A DNA stretch of 64,000 nt from Larix kaempferi (Eukaryota > Streptophyta > Pinopsida > Pinales > Pinaceae): positions 10,350,001-10,414,000 of the forward strand of contig BSBM01001719.1 of assembly GCA_027924585.1 (NCBI GenBank), given 5' to 3'. The notes below the pieces were generated by a model. That model did not search any database, was not told the DNA's origin, and saw only the letters and a program-made list of their open reading frames with translations. Shown here in pieces: positions 46,454 through 58,034 of the stretch. Numbering within the stretch: position 1 is the first letter of the stretch; every line of letters begins with the position of its first letter. The position numbers and the translations under genes are program-made.

Positions 46454-46901
46454 TGATCCGGATATTGGGAGTTGAGAATCAGAAAGCTTGAATGCCGAGA
46501 GAGGAGGAGATTACACCTACAAAATTTCTATCTTTTGATCCATAAATGAGATCGGAGGTGAGGCTTAGAGAGCCTCACCTCTCAGAACAACAACTTAAAT
46601 GAATTAACTAAGAAAAAACTCACAAAACTACACACAATAATAAGTCCCAATGTAGGATGTCAGAAATCATTCAATTCTTTATTGAGAAGGCATAAATTTT
46701 TTATATAACATTATTACAATGTGCCTTGGGGGCATACCATGGGATACCAAATACCATGGATGGGTGTATTCTAAACTATGGGATTCTAGAATCGCGTGGA
46801 AGAATCCAAAACCATGGATCAGAGAGGGTGGCCTCTCCATTTAATGATTTTATGATGAATACATCCGAATTTATACCATATGTCCGCTAAAATTTGGATC
46901 A
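46454..46901 (-). repeat. E4 5' LTR
   Basis: 448 bp, from TGATCCGGATATTGGG to TTTGGATCA, followed at once by the TGGTG target duplication. Confidence 0.92.
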
Positions 46902-46906
46902 TGGTG

Positions 46907-47189
46907 CCATGTGTAAAGGACGAATATTCCCTACTGTGGATCCCAAATATCCACTTATGCGCCCCCAAGTCCAACTAGGACCCCATGCCACTTCATTTTG
47001 GAGCAATTAATGATTTTTCCATATTTTATTGGCCTATTTTCCACCATCAATTTTGAATTTTGAATTTCCATGTGAAACTATAGGCCTTAGGGTTAAATAT
47101 CAATATTTTAATTTTCCCACAAAACCCTTAGGAATTGGATAGGCCAACTTGATTGCTTATCTGAAAATGATTTAATTGTAGACATTACA
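46907..47189 (-). repeat. E3 LTR, distal part
   Basis: Sequence after E4 up to CATTACA, the inverse of the E3 LTR start. No genes. 41 bp of unassigned sequence (47190-47230) separates it from E6. Confidence 0.45.
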
Positions 47190-47230
47190 GATCGGGTGGA
47201 GCAACTCACTAATAAAATATTTCTATACAT

Positions 47231-47925
47231 TGTGAAATTAAGCACAATAGATCTAATTGAACAAGTAAATCAATTACATGATGAAACTCAGAAAATATGT
47301 GTAAAACTGTGCAAAAGGCTTGCAACAGTGCTCTATTGAACTCAGAATAGTAGAATACAATACAATATAGTAACAATGATTGAGCAATTCGAATTAAACA
47401 AGGAGTTCATTCAAATATACTGCATGCAATAGCTTGGCTCCAACTAGGAGTCCTCATCATCAGATTAGTGGAGTCATCAATGCACAAGTAACAGTCAACC
47501 ATGTGTCAAACTGAGTCTAACTTAGTGTCGTAGGTGTAACTGGAACATGTAGGCACTAACTGAATGAAGGAGGCTCAGTGGAGGGCGCATGAGGAGCTAA
47601 CTGGAGTCAGAATAGGCAGTCTAGTCTCACTGGAGGTCCAACGGAGTGATACAGTCAGTTAGGAGTCAATCTAGCCTTAAATCAAGGAAAGACAACTAGC
47701 TAACTGAAGTGAACTGAGTAGTAGGTGAAGAAGGGCGCCTTTCTCAAGTGGTAGGTGAGAAGTGGGCACCTTACTGACTAGGAGGGCTAAAAATGCAAGG
47801 TAAGAAGCTCTCGGGTGCTGGCAGACTGGGGACAAGGTGCTGGAGGCATCAAACTGGTGACTGGGATACATGAAAAATGAAAAATGCATGCAAAGTACAT
47901 AACTGAATGATGAGATATCCTAACA
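47231..47925 (-). repeat. E6 3' LTR
   Basis: 695 bp, TGTGAAATTAAGC to ATCCTAACA. It pairs with 52509-53196. Confidence 0.95.
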
Positions 47926-47939
47926 CCCCCCCTCAAGCT
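47926..47939 (-). promoter_or_regulatory. E6 polypurine tract
   Basis: AGCTTGAGGGGGGG on the minus strand directly before the 3' LTR. Confidence 0.85.
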
Positions 47940-48376
47940 ATACTATGATGTAAAAAATAATAACTGAATAGGGCCCTAGTTACTGAGACCAAAGGTCACC
48001 TCGATACAATAATCCAAAAATGCTAGAAATAAATCTAAGTGAGGAAAGAGGGAAAACCCAATGGGAAGAAATCCCCCCCTCAAGCTGAACATAGAAGAAT
48101 CTAATCTGTCTCCACCATGATGGAACTCACCCCCAATAGTGAGCGGAGGTAAAAGAATTTCTTCTCAGTGAAACTCTTGGTGAATACGTCTGCAATTTGC
48201 TCGTCGGTAGGGCAATATTGCAAAACAATGGTTCTATCATGCACAAGCTATCGGATGTAGTGCATGTGGATCTCGATGTGGTTGGTTCTCTGTCTCTGAA
48301 CTGGATCCGTCGAGATCTTTATATCACTTTGATTATCACAAAAAATGACAGTCGAAGTAGTACTACCAATATCAAA

Positions 48377-48637
48377 CTATGACAAAATACCTTGCAACCA
48401 AACTGCCTGAATGCAAGCATTGACTGCTCCTCGATACTTTGCCTCTACTGAAGATAAAGCAATGGCTTCCTGCTTTTTTCTTGACCGGAAAATAGGCCCA
48501 TTTCCAATCATGAAAACATAACCGGAAGTGGACTTCCGATCAATACTATCACCCACCCAATCTGAATCTGTATACACAATCAAATCTAGCTCACAATATG
48601 CAGCATAGTGTACGCCAAAGTGTTGAGTACCCTGCAC
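48377..48637 (-). pseudogene. E6 RNase H
   Basis: 86 residues with the copia RNase H signature: VYTDSDWVGDSIDRKSTSGY, then SRKKQEAIALSSVEAKYRGA. The Asp and Glu metal ligands in D-S-D-W and S-V-E-A-K-Y are present. RNase H removes the RNA template. The frame closes at 48377, about 450 bp before the polypurine tract. The link to RT (48846) is frame-broken. Confidence 0.9.
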
Positions 48638-48845
48638 ATAGTGTAAGATCCTCTTGGTTTCCCGTGAATGGAGCTCATGGGTCTGCTACATATATCACAC
48701 TCACGACATAAGATATATCAGGCGTTGAGTGTGTCAAGTATAGTAGAGAACTGATCAATTGTCGATACAATGTAGAATCTGCAAGCGGTGTAGAATCTCC
48801 CTCCTCAAGACTGATTCCTGAGAGGAATGGGAAAGGGGTTTCCTT

Positions 48846-49620
48846 TCATTCTGACATGTTGAACTTGTTTAACAGGTCTGAAATGTATTTTTTCTGAGAT
48901 ATGGTTATCCCATCAAAATTTTGTGCAATCTCAAGCCCCAAAAATTGTTTTAGCAAGCCCAAATCGCTCATATCAAAAGCTAGATTCAAAGCGGTTTTTA
49001 ACTTGTCAATTGAACTGAGAGTGCTACCAGTTATCAAGAGATCATCAACATAAAGAACTATAACATAAAATTACCTTCATTTTTATGTAGGTACACATTA
49101 GGATCTGATTTGCACCTTCCGAAGTTTTGCGAGAGAAGGAATTAGTCCATCTTAGCATACCAAGCTCTTGGGGCCTGTTTTAAGCCATACAATGACTTCT
49201 TCAATCTGCATACTAACTTTGGATCTGATATATATCCTTTTGGATGCTTCATATATATTTCTTCTTTCAGATATCCATGGAGAAATGCACTCTTCACATC
49301 CATATGGTGCACTTCACATTGCTTGGATGCGGCAATAGCTAAAACAAGACGGATTGAATCCATCTTTGCAACTGGTGCAAAGGTCTCAGTGTAGTCCACT
49401 CCTTGGACTTGGGAGAAACCTTTGGAAACCAAATTAGTTTTATATTTTCAGGTTGAGCCATCAGCATTAACCATTTTGCGGTATACCCATTTACATTGGA
49501 CTAATTTCCTCCCAGGTGGAAGAGAAACTAGCTCCCATGTAGCATTCTTTTGTAGAGAACTGTACTCTTCATCCATGGAGGTTTTCCATCTCGGATCTCA
49601 GTGGGAATTATAATATGATT
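48846..49620 (-). pseudogene. E6 reverse transcriptase
   Basis: Frame 49432-49142 has [20 protein letters not shown], then [20 protein letters not shown] and [15 protein letters not shown], the copia fingers and first catalytic Asp. Around 49060-49030 reads VLYVDDLLITGS, the Y-V-D-D active site. It continues in 49037-48846 with LKQFLGLEI. A frameshift separates the first block from Y-V-D-D. Upstream to about 49620 the conserved entry region is readable with stops. Confidence 0.92.
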
Positions 49621-50110
49621 TAGGATCTGAAACTATCATCAAAAATAATTTCTCAGATAGAAAAGGATCAGATAAAGAAAGAGCCATACCTGCTCTTTGA
49701 AATTTTGTACGAGTCCTCCTTGGATCGACAGAATTTCCAATGTTTTGACCAGCAGAATTGAGTGTATTTTGGGCCCACTTTGGCAAGTGTTGGGGCACAA
49801 CTGGATCATCCTATGAACCTGATATATCATGTTCATCAAATTCTGATAAAATATCAGAAATATCAGAACCAATACTTTTGTCATCTTCTTCAAATTCTTC
49901 ATCTGGTGGAGGCCGTATTTCAGCAGTTTCTTCCTCAACTAGTTCTAGATTTTGAAGCGGTTCTTCAAATGTGACACTTCGCTCAATGAATATATTTTTG
50001 GATCTGATATACATGAGTTTTTAGGCCTTTTATTCTTTAGCATATCCCAATAGGATGCATTCAACACTTTTAGGATCCAAATATTTTTTCTTTTCAGTCG
50101 AAATTCTAGC
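49621..50110 (-). pseudogene. E6 integrase C-terminus and linker
   Basis: Frames on the minus strand (50014-49811 and others) give an acidic linker rich in Glu, Asp and Ser, usual between copia integrase and RT. They are fragmented by frameshifts. Confidence 0.6.
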
Positions 50111-50640
50111 CTAAGCGGTTGAGCCAAAAACACGGAAATTTGAAACATCAGGTTTGTGACCAGTGTAAGCGTCGAAAGGTGTAGTATTAGTCAAAGATGA
50201 ATGTGGAACCCTATTTTGAATGTATGCAACAAAATTCATGGCCTCATCCAAAAGGTTTTCATCCAAACCTTTTGATTCAATCTTACAGTTAGCCATCTCT
50301 TTCAGTGATCTGTTATTCCTTTCTGCTACACCGTTCATCTGTGGTGTGTAGGGAACTGTGTGCTGGATCTGAATCCCTCTTTTAGAAAAATGTTGCAGCA
50401 GCTATGATTTTATATATTCACCCCCATTATCATATCTAGGATCCTTTATCTTCCTCTCGGTGGCAGTCTCAACAGAAGCCTTAAAAAACTTGAATTGTTC
50501 TAGTACTTATGACTTGTTTTTTAGAAAGAAAACCCATGTAAATCTGGAGAAGTCGTCGATGAATGTCAAAACATACCTTGAGCCATTCATGGAGGTATGT
50601 GGCAGTGGACCACTGATATCAGAATGTATCATCCCTAAAA
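50111..50640 (-). pseudogene. E6 integrase core
   Basis: Minus-strand reading shows all three catalytic positions: IHSDISGPL (Asp), RYDNGGEYI (Asp) and MNGVAERNNRSLKEMA (Glu), plus FIDDFSRFTWVFF. Internal stops lie near 50510 and 50405; the last 75 residues form an open frame. Confidence 0.88.
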
Positions 50641-50649
50641 TGCAAGAAG

Positions 50650-52167
50650 CTATGCTAGCTTTGCCTCGGTCAAATGTGTGCTTGAGGTGCTTCCCAATGA
50701 TGCAACCTTTGCATTTCTTTTCAAGGATTTGATCGTCGGAAGGCCATCAACGATGGAATTTTTCTGTAGCAGCTGCAAATATTTATAATTTAGGTGTCCA
50801 AACCTCTCATTCCATAGTCTACTAACCTCATTTCCATGAGTCAGAAGAGCGGTGGGCTTGTCATGCGGTAGAAAGTGTGAAAAATCATATGCTTTTGAAG
50901 CATGATTTGATTTTCCGACCGCAATAATTTTTCCACTTTGAATATCAGAAATTTCAACTTTGTTAGAGTACAATACAACTTTCTTTGGTGAACCAGTGTG
51001 AGTCATCTGATAAACAGAAAGAAGATTCGAAGCTAAGGACGGAACATAGAGCACATTGTGAAAACTGCCATGCTCTAAATGAATAGTACCTTTGCCCTTT
51101 GAAGAGATCTGAGAGTCATCTCCCATGTGGATGGAGATGGTGTTGTTGGGATCAAATGATGATAGAGAATATTTGTTTGCATCCATGTGGTTCGAAGCTC
51201 CAGAATCAATGAGTAGAATTGGAGGGGTCAAAATTGTTGCCATGAGTGCATGACCTCTCTCCGGATGATCATTTTTCTCCTTCTTCCTTGCACCGTCAGG
51301 AAGGGTTATGTTGTTTTTCTCTAATAGAAGGGCCATCTGATCTATGGTTTTCTTCATGCATGAGATTTCAGGATGATAGCCCTTGCTGCAATAAGAACAT
51401 TTAGATCTCTCTTTGCCCTCTTTCCCATTTTGCTTGTTTCTTGAATTGGATGGCTCATTCGCTTGCTTGTTTTTCTCTCTTTGCTTGGAAGGTTCGAATT
51501 TTGGATTCTCTTTCTTTTGCTTCCCTTTTCCATTCATAGCTTTGGACCCTCTAGCAAAAAGGGATTTATCTTTGGAGCATATGGACCCCATTTGAACAAG
51601 CTTATCATGCTCCTTTGTGAGAGATTCAATGAATGCATTTAAGGTAAGCATTTTCCAATTCGGGGTTGTGAGCTTCTCGGAATTGAATGTAGAGACAAAT
51701 ACCAAATAATATTTTCCAAGTTTTGAGAGAATAGAAATAATCGACTGTTTATCTTCCTTTACAACTGCACTTTGCTTCAATAGCAATACCAAGTGCTTGA
51801 ATTTGGTGAAGAAATCATTTATGGTTTCGAAATTCTCAGGATTCAAGGCAATCAATTCGTTTTCCAATTCAAAAGACCGCATCTCATCTTGATTTCCAAA
51901 GAGATTTCCAAGTTGCTCCCATACTGCCTTTGGAGTAGACAATCCACTGAGGTGGAAATGAAGATCCTTGGAAATATTGAGGAAAAGAAGACCATATGCT
52001 TCATCCAATTTGTTGAAGTGTTTGGATTTTTCAATGAGTGTATTAGGCTCAACTTCAAGGCCCATGGTGACTCTGTAGTACCCTTTTGATCACAACACAA
52101 TATCCATGTCATTCTTCCATTCAAAATAATTAAAAGGAGTGAGAAGCTTTGAAGAAGAAGAATCCAT
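50650..52167 (-). pseudogene. E6 gag, protease and pre-integrase region
   Basis: The start is the ATG at 52167 (MDSSSSKLLTPFNYFEWKND); a stop at codon 26 separates it from the long frame 52065-50650. In order: copia gag (STPKAVWEQLGNLFG), zinc knuckle CSYCSKGYHPEISC, protease LLIDSGASNHM with the intact D-S-G-A, and pre-integrase zinc region LWNERFGHLNY. A one-base shift near 50725 breaks the C-x2-C of the integrase zinc finger, which is still readable as KCKGCIIGKHL in another frame. Confidence 0.93.
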
Positions 52168-52495
52168 CTCAATGATAGCGAATGCTAATGGAGGAGTTAT
52201 AAAACATGCAAATCACAATAAAACAAGAACAATAAAGTCGAATAATCCACCCATTTTAGAGTTTCATCACACCCGGCATAGGAGATCAAGCAAGCTTGAT
52301 GATCCAATGATCTATATCTAGGAATTCCGTGGAAAACTCACAGCTTATGGAGTGGATTGGAGAGAAATTTCAGTCTTGCATGCACATGAGCAAATGCACA
52401 TGAGATTTTGCATGCCACAACTGCTGGATTTTTGAGCAAAAACCACTCAATATTCATGTAGAACACCTGCAGAAAAGAAATCTTGTCCCTGCGAT

Positions 52496-52508
52496 GGCTC
52501 TGATACCA
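52496..52508 (-). promoter_or_regulatory. E6 primer-binding site
   Basis: TGGTATCAGAGCC on the minus strand directly at the LTR end: a perfect initiator-Met tRNA site. Confidence 0.92.
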
Positions 52509-53196
52509 TGTGAAATTAAGCACAACAGATCTAATTGAACAAGTAAATCAATTACAAGATGAAACTCAGAAAATATGTGCAAAACTATGCAAAAGGCTTG
52601 TAGCAGTGCTCTATTGAACTCAGGATAATAGAATACAATACAATACAGTAACAATGACTGAGCAATTCAAATTAACCAAGGAGGTCATTCGAATATACTG
52701 CATGGAATAGCTTGGCTCCAACTAGGATTCCTCATCATCAGATCAGTGGAGTCATCAATGCACAAGTAACGGTCAACCAGGTGTCAAACTAAGTCTAACT
52801 GAGTGTGGTAGGTGTAACTGGAACATGTAGGAACTAACTGAATGAAGGAGGATCAGTGGAGGGCGCATGAGGAGCTAACTAGAGTTAGAATATGCATTCT
52901 AGTCTCACTGTAGGTCCAATGGAGTGATACAGTCAGTTAGGAGTCAATCTATCCTTAAATCAAGGAAAGACAACTAGCTAACTGAAGTGAATTGAATGGT
53001 AGGTGAAGAAGGGCGCCTTTCTCAAGTGGTAGGTGAGAAGTGGGCGCCTTACTGACTAGGAGGGCTAAAACTGCAAGGTAAGAAGCTCTCGGGTGTTGGA
53101 AGACTGGGGACAAGGTGTTGGAGGCATCAAACTGGTGACTGGGATGCATACAAAATGCATGCAAAGTACATAACTGAATGATGAGATGTCCTAACA
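52509..53196 (-). repeat. E6 5' LTR
   Basis: 688 bp, TGTGAAATTAAGC to GTCCTAACA, followed by TACAT. Confidence 0.95.
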
Positions 53197-53289
53197 TACA
53201 TGTCTAACTTTATAATGCAACTTTGAATTATAACTCTATGTTTAATGTATTAATGGTTGTATTATTAGACATATGACACCATCATTTGT

Positions 53290-53780
53290 TAACTTTTATT
53301 ATAGGTGCATTTGTTCTCATCTATGCGGGCTTATGGACATCATTTTCGCACCAAGGATGCTAAGTGGAAGTCAAGTTCAACCAATCTAATCCTACTAGCC
53401 ATTGAGATCAAAACCTGATAGGAGCAATGTTGAGCTATGTCATAAATATACAAGAGATAATTGAAGTGGACTTCTCATCTTTCCAATGTGTTACTCTTAG
53501 GTGCATATGGTGGGACACATTTGACAGGAATAATGTAAAGGAAGATCGTGATAGTGGGTTGATATGTATCAACTCTAGAAAGATGTGGGATGAAAGTAAG
53601 GAGCATTATGTTTTCCCAAAAAATTGCAACCAAGTGTTCTTTTACCCGAATGTATTGGATGGAGATTGGTGGTTCATATTATGACATGACCCTAGATCTA
53701 AACATGTTTTTTACAACAATGGTGCTATCATGCCAAATGAGGAAAATAATGAAGATGATGGAAACGAAGAATGATATGTA
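53290..53780 (+). pseudogene. Second CACTA: DUF4216 remnant
   Basis: Plus-strand frame 53427-53684 has INIQEIIEVDFSSFQCVTLR, then YVFPKNCNQVFFYPNVLDGD and WWF. In a shifted frame RHDPRSKHVFYNNG and an acidic tail follow. The same blocks occur in 36481-37198 on the other strand, in the same order, but the two have clearly diverged. Just upstream AYGHHFRTKDAKWKSSSTNL aligns to the DUF4216 start, broken by stops. The rest of the transposase is missing. Confidence 0.75.
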
Positions 53781-53784
53781 TACT

Positions 53785-56060
53785 TTTTATTTCATCATTT
53801 ACATATTGAGATATCATTTTCTTACTGTTATTCTTGACTGTCTAATTATATTGTTTATTTTTCATGTTATGACGGTGGAAATGGAAAGTTGATTACTAGA
53901 TGCAGTGTTTAAACAATTTCAGTTGGTTAACAACCAATATGATGCGAAATATGGTTTATGTCTATGAAGTAATTTATGATTGTATGGAATGATTATATGT
54001 CATTGTCCAAATTACTCATATTTTGTTTTGTGTATACATATAAATACACCATGAAAACAACTTACATGATTCAATTTTATTTTTGTGAACATAAAGACTA
54101 ACATATTTTTCCTGACTTGAAGGTGGTTTCAAATTTCTATGTTAATATTTCAATGCTTGTATTTATGATGTTTTTTTTATAAATAATGTTAAGAATTATA
54201 ATTGCATTAATTTATGACATTTCTATTAGATTGTAATGTTTTTTTATTATATGATTCAATTAAATTGAATTTTTGTTATAATGTAATGGTTTTTTATTTT
54301 TTGATTGTATTTATAATGTTAACTTCAACATAGAAAATGGCACATTTGTAACTTTGATGGAGATTGAAAATTCAACAATTTTTTTACTAGTGTTGAGCTC
54401 TACAATGAATTAATTTATGGCCTTAAGAACAATGAAATTTACAACAAAATTTATGGTGCTCTCTAATTTCTCCATCAATATTTGAATGCTTGTATTTCAT
54501 GATGTTTTCATTATAAATAATGCTAAGAATTATAATTGCATTAATTTATGACACTTTGTTATAATATTTGCAAATGTTTTTTGAATGGCAATAAGAGAGA
54601 AAAAATGCCTTTAAGGATGAAGATTTAGTTATGGAATCTTCTTTAGGAGAATAAAAATGGCTTTAAAAAAGAATCTTATTTTCCCTTTGTAATAAAAGAA
54701 TTAAATATGTTATATTAATTAAGTTGGATTGAATTTCTTTATCTCTCTATTTCTAGGAGGTTAGAATACATCTTAGAATTGGTTGAGACAATAAGGATTT
54801 AGATGAAGCAGTTAACAAAGATGTATATATGCTTAATATTTATTCACCATATTTTATGGTTTGTAAATAAGTACTTAGTTTTGATTTGTAAATTAAAGCC
54901 ATGGTTGTATATTTGACTAAAAATATTTCATATATGTATTAATATATAATCATTGATTTAGATTTCATTAATGTAAATTTATAATAACATAATTCTATGT
55001 TAATATAATTTATATAACTAATATAAATCTATACTATTTTAGAAATTAGATATATTCATTGACAAGATCAAATATGAATATTTGATGTCTTAAATCTTCA
55101 ATAGTTTTGAAATTATTATTCAATACAATTTTTTTTTTAATTTTTAAAATAAAAAATAATAATAACAAAGTAATAAAACAATCATATAAATATAATAACA
55201 TTAATAAAGTAATTAAAAAACAATAATTAATTGAATTAATATAAATTTACAATCATTTATATATAATTAATTTGATTAATATATATTAATAGTTAATCCA
55301 ATTTATATAAATTTACTCTTCAATATCAAAAAATGATTTTTATGACTTAAATGTTAATATGGTAAAGAAATAGTTGGAAATGTAACATGTGTTTTCCCCT
55401 TCATTAATCAATTAATTATAATATATATTTCACAATAAAAAATAGCTCAAATATTTCATAACATTTAAAAACATGCAAAGGGGTAATATGCATGATAACT
55501 TTAAACACCATGATTATCATCATCGCCATCTAATGTAAACATACCATCATTATCATCGTCATCATCTAACAAACATAAAAATAAACACCATCATACCATC
55601 ATTAACATAAAACTAATAAAAATAAGCATGAGCATACCATCATAAAAATTATGTTACATATTCATCTAACATATACATCTTACATATTTATAAATCATCT
55701 AGCACACATATGATCTAACAACCAACATAGATCCATCTTAAACCCATATCTATCAAGCACCAAGAGAGATCCAATTTCTTGAGATGTATTTCTTTTTTTA
55801 AATTTAAACTCAAAAAATTTGATCTCTCTTGATTGATAGATCCGGGTTTAAGTTTTAAGTTTTTATTTTATAAATGAACATCTATTTTTTAATTACTTTT
55901 CATAATATTTCATTTTATGAACCATATATAGATTTTTTTAAAATACTTTCCATAATTTTATATTTTATGAGCCGACATGAATTTTTTTAATTATTTTGTT
56001 AGTAACAAACATTACATCACAAACGTTACAACATCTCCCCATACTTACTTTACTTTACTT
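53785..56060. other. AT-rich stretch without genes
   Basis: Very AT-rich, with runs of TATA and ATTAAT (54900-55450). A block around a TTAAGAATTATAATTGCATT sequence occurs twice (about 54188 and 54523). No frame or transposon end is supported. It is probably decayed 3' sequence of the second CACTA. Confidence 0.5.
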
Positions 56061-56238
56061 TACTTCTTTTTACTTTAATGTTACAAACGTTATTAATGTT
56101 ACATCATGTTACAAGATCTCTCCCATAATATTCACTATCACTATTACTTTACTTCTTTTTACTTTAATGTTACAAACGTTACTAATGTTACATCACGTTA
56201 CAAGATCTCTCCCATAATATTCACTATCACTATTATTT
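56061..56238. repeat. 89-bp tandem duplication
   Basis: Two near-identical units start at 56061 and 56150 (TACTTCTTTTTACTTTAATG onward). Confidence 0.9.
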
Positions 56239-56568
56239 TTGGCCGACATGTTACTAATGTTAACATCCGTTAAGATATCCCTCATATTATCACTTTTTTT
56301 CGTTTTATTAGATGTAACACTACATTTTTATGTTTTATTAGATGTAATGCTACATCATACACATTAGAAGATCTCCCTCATACTGGGTTGTAGAGTGCCT
56401 CTCAGCGCAATAACATGTAACAAAACAAAAGTTATGTTTTCTAACATAACCATAAAAAACATCTAATGAACATCACTGAACCTGACCTAACATACACTTC
56501 ATGACCATCAACATATAAATAAACATCAACATAATCATCAACATCAACATCTATGAAATGGAAAATAA

Positions 56569-56590
56569 CACACACACACACACACACACA
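56569..56590. repeat. (CA)11 microsatellite
   Basis: Uninterrupted CA dinucleotides. Confidence 0.95.
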
Positions 56591-56634
56591 TAAAATGAAA
56601 CTGATGAAAAATGTCAAATATACATGTCTAGTCC

Positions 56635-57975
56635 ACCTCTGGAACCATATCATCATCACTATCTGTCGACCCACCAAATGTATTGGCACCTCCAGTAGTG
56701 GAGGCGGAGGCATGATCAATACCTTTTCTAGGAAATAAACTAGTATGTAGATCAGTAGGAAAGACATCTCTAGAAATCTGGATCATCTCATCTGATATGA
56801 GCATCCTCTCGAAATATGAGGGGACTAGTGGATGAGGATCATGGGGAGATGATGGATATATAGAGGTTGGTCAGTCGGATAGGAATAACGGATTAGAAGC
56901 TAGATCAGTCGAAGGAGGGTGAGGTGGAGGAGGAGGAGGTGGAGGAGATATCTGAGATGATAAAGGAGGATTAGGAGGAGGTGGATGAGATGCCATAGGT
57001 GGATGAGGAGGTGGAGGTCGAGGAGTATGTGCACGGGATGTGGAGGCTATGTCAGCAGTTGAAGGAGAAGGTGCACTAGTAGATTTCGAAGCTGATGGAG
57101 GATGGGGTGGAGGTGGAGGAGCTGGAGGAGGAGGCTGATGGTCATCCCTCCTAGAAGCCAATTCAATGCATGCATCGAAAAAATGTTGCATCAACAACCT
57201 CATATGACGAGTAAGAATCCTCCATATATCCACAATCCAAGGTTGTCAAAGAATGTTGTGCACCCGCATAGGCTGAACACCCACATATACCAACAATGTG
57301 GCTAACATGTATGCCATATCTTGTTGATACTTATCATGGGGCCTATGTGGACGGTGCACAGGATGTCTACTAGCCAACTGTGGCCCGGCCTAATCGTGAT
57401 CCTCCATATCCTTGTCGTCATGAGTAGGAGGAGGAAGCTCGACCTCAGCATCAAATGTGCCAATGTCTGCAAAATAGATAGTACACAATATTAATTAGAC
57501 AATTTTATTAAAAAATTTATTATTTATAATATATTTCATTTGCAGTAAGTATAAAGAGAATAAAATGCAACTAGAGTAATTTAAACATAACGATATTATT
57601 ACCTCTCTCATTAGGTGGCTCATCCAGTGTGAAGAAGATATCGGGGCACCCTCTCTAGTCCAAGCTGGCATATGGATATGGAACCATGACAAGTGCATGG
57701 TCCTCCTCACTGCACAACATCTCCAGCACATCTAAGGTGATCCTAGTTGGAAACTTATGTTGCCCCCTCTTGGGAATCATTTTCCCCCACATGTGCATAC
57801 ACACCTTAGTCGTAAACCTAGGAGGTAGGTGCTCAAATGATGTCCTGGCGGCCACAAACCTCTCAAAAAATAAACAAAAAAGATCTGAACTGAAAGGGAA
57901 TTTTGACCTCCCATCAATGACTACAAGACATCTATCCAAATAATAACAAAACTGACGGAAAAAATGGTAGACCAC
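56635..57975 (-). pseudogene. Unrecognised multi-exon gene with proline-rich region
   Basis: Frame 57975-57655 (106 residues) has FPFSSDLFCLFFERFVAART, LPPRFTTKVCMHMWGKMIPK and TRITLDVLEMLCSEEDHALV. A donor-like AG/GTAATA lies at about 57600 and an acceptor TTTTGCAG at about 57474. Exon 2 has DIGTFDAEVELPPPTHDDKD, then DKYQQDMAYMLATLLVYVGV, then frame 57233-56871 with a run of poly-Pro blocks. It ends near 56635 with GSTDSDDDMVPEVD. At least two stops (about 57391, 57241) and a frame mismatch at the intron mark it as decayed. No family recognised. Lying next to the CACTA remnant, it may be that element's second gene; that is a guess. Confidence 0.45.
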
Positions 57976-58034
57976 CTAATGCATCTATGTCTCTTCACTA
58001 AAGAGTCAACATAATATAGTACAGGGAAACTAAT

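Larger units (their letters stand above)
44718..46901 (-). mobile_element. E4: 2.2-kb non-coding LTR element
   Basis: Direct repeats 44718-45178 and 46454-46901 flank 1275 bp without any coding domain. The primer-binding site, polypurine tract and a perfect 5-bp target duplication TGGTG (44713-44717 and 46902-46906) are all present, so this is a complete insertion. It is larger than classic TRIM elements and much smaller than LARDs. It must have moved with enzymes of another element. Confidence 0.93.
42873..47189 (-). mobile_element. E3: 5' end of an older LTR retrotransposon
   Basis: A primer-binding site (minus strand, from 42931) is followed at 42933 by TGTAATGTTCCC. The exact inverse, CATTACA, occurs at 47183-47189. 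If these are the two LTR ends, the LTR is 42933-44717 plus 46907-47189, about 2.07 kb, after removing E4 and one copy of its target duplication. Only 60 bp of the E3 interior is visible before E2 takes over. No coding sequence is present. Confidence 0.5.
47231..53196 (-). mobile_element. E6: full-length Ty1/copia retrotransposon
   Basis: LTRs at both ends, a perfect 5-bp target duplication TACAT (47226-47230 and 53197-53201), primer-binding site, polypurine tract, and the copia order gag, protease, integrase, RT, RNase H on the minus strand. Stops and frameshifts in gag, integrase and RT show that it cannot produce a working polyprotein. Confidence 0.96.
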
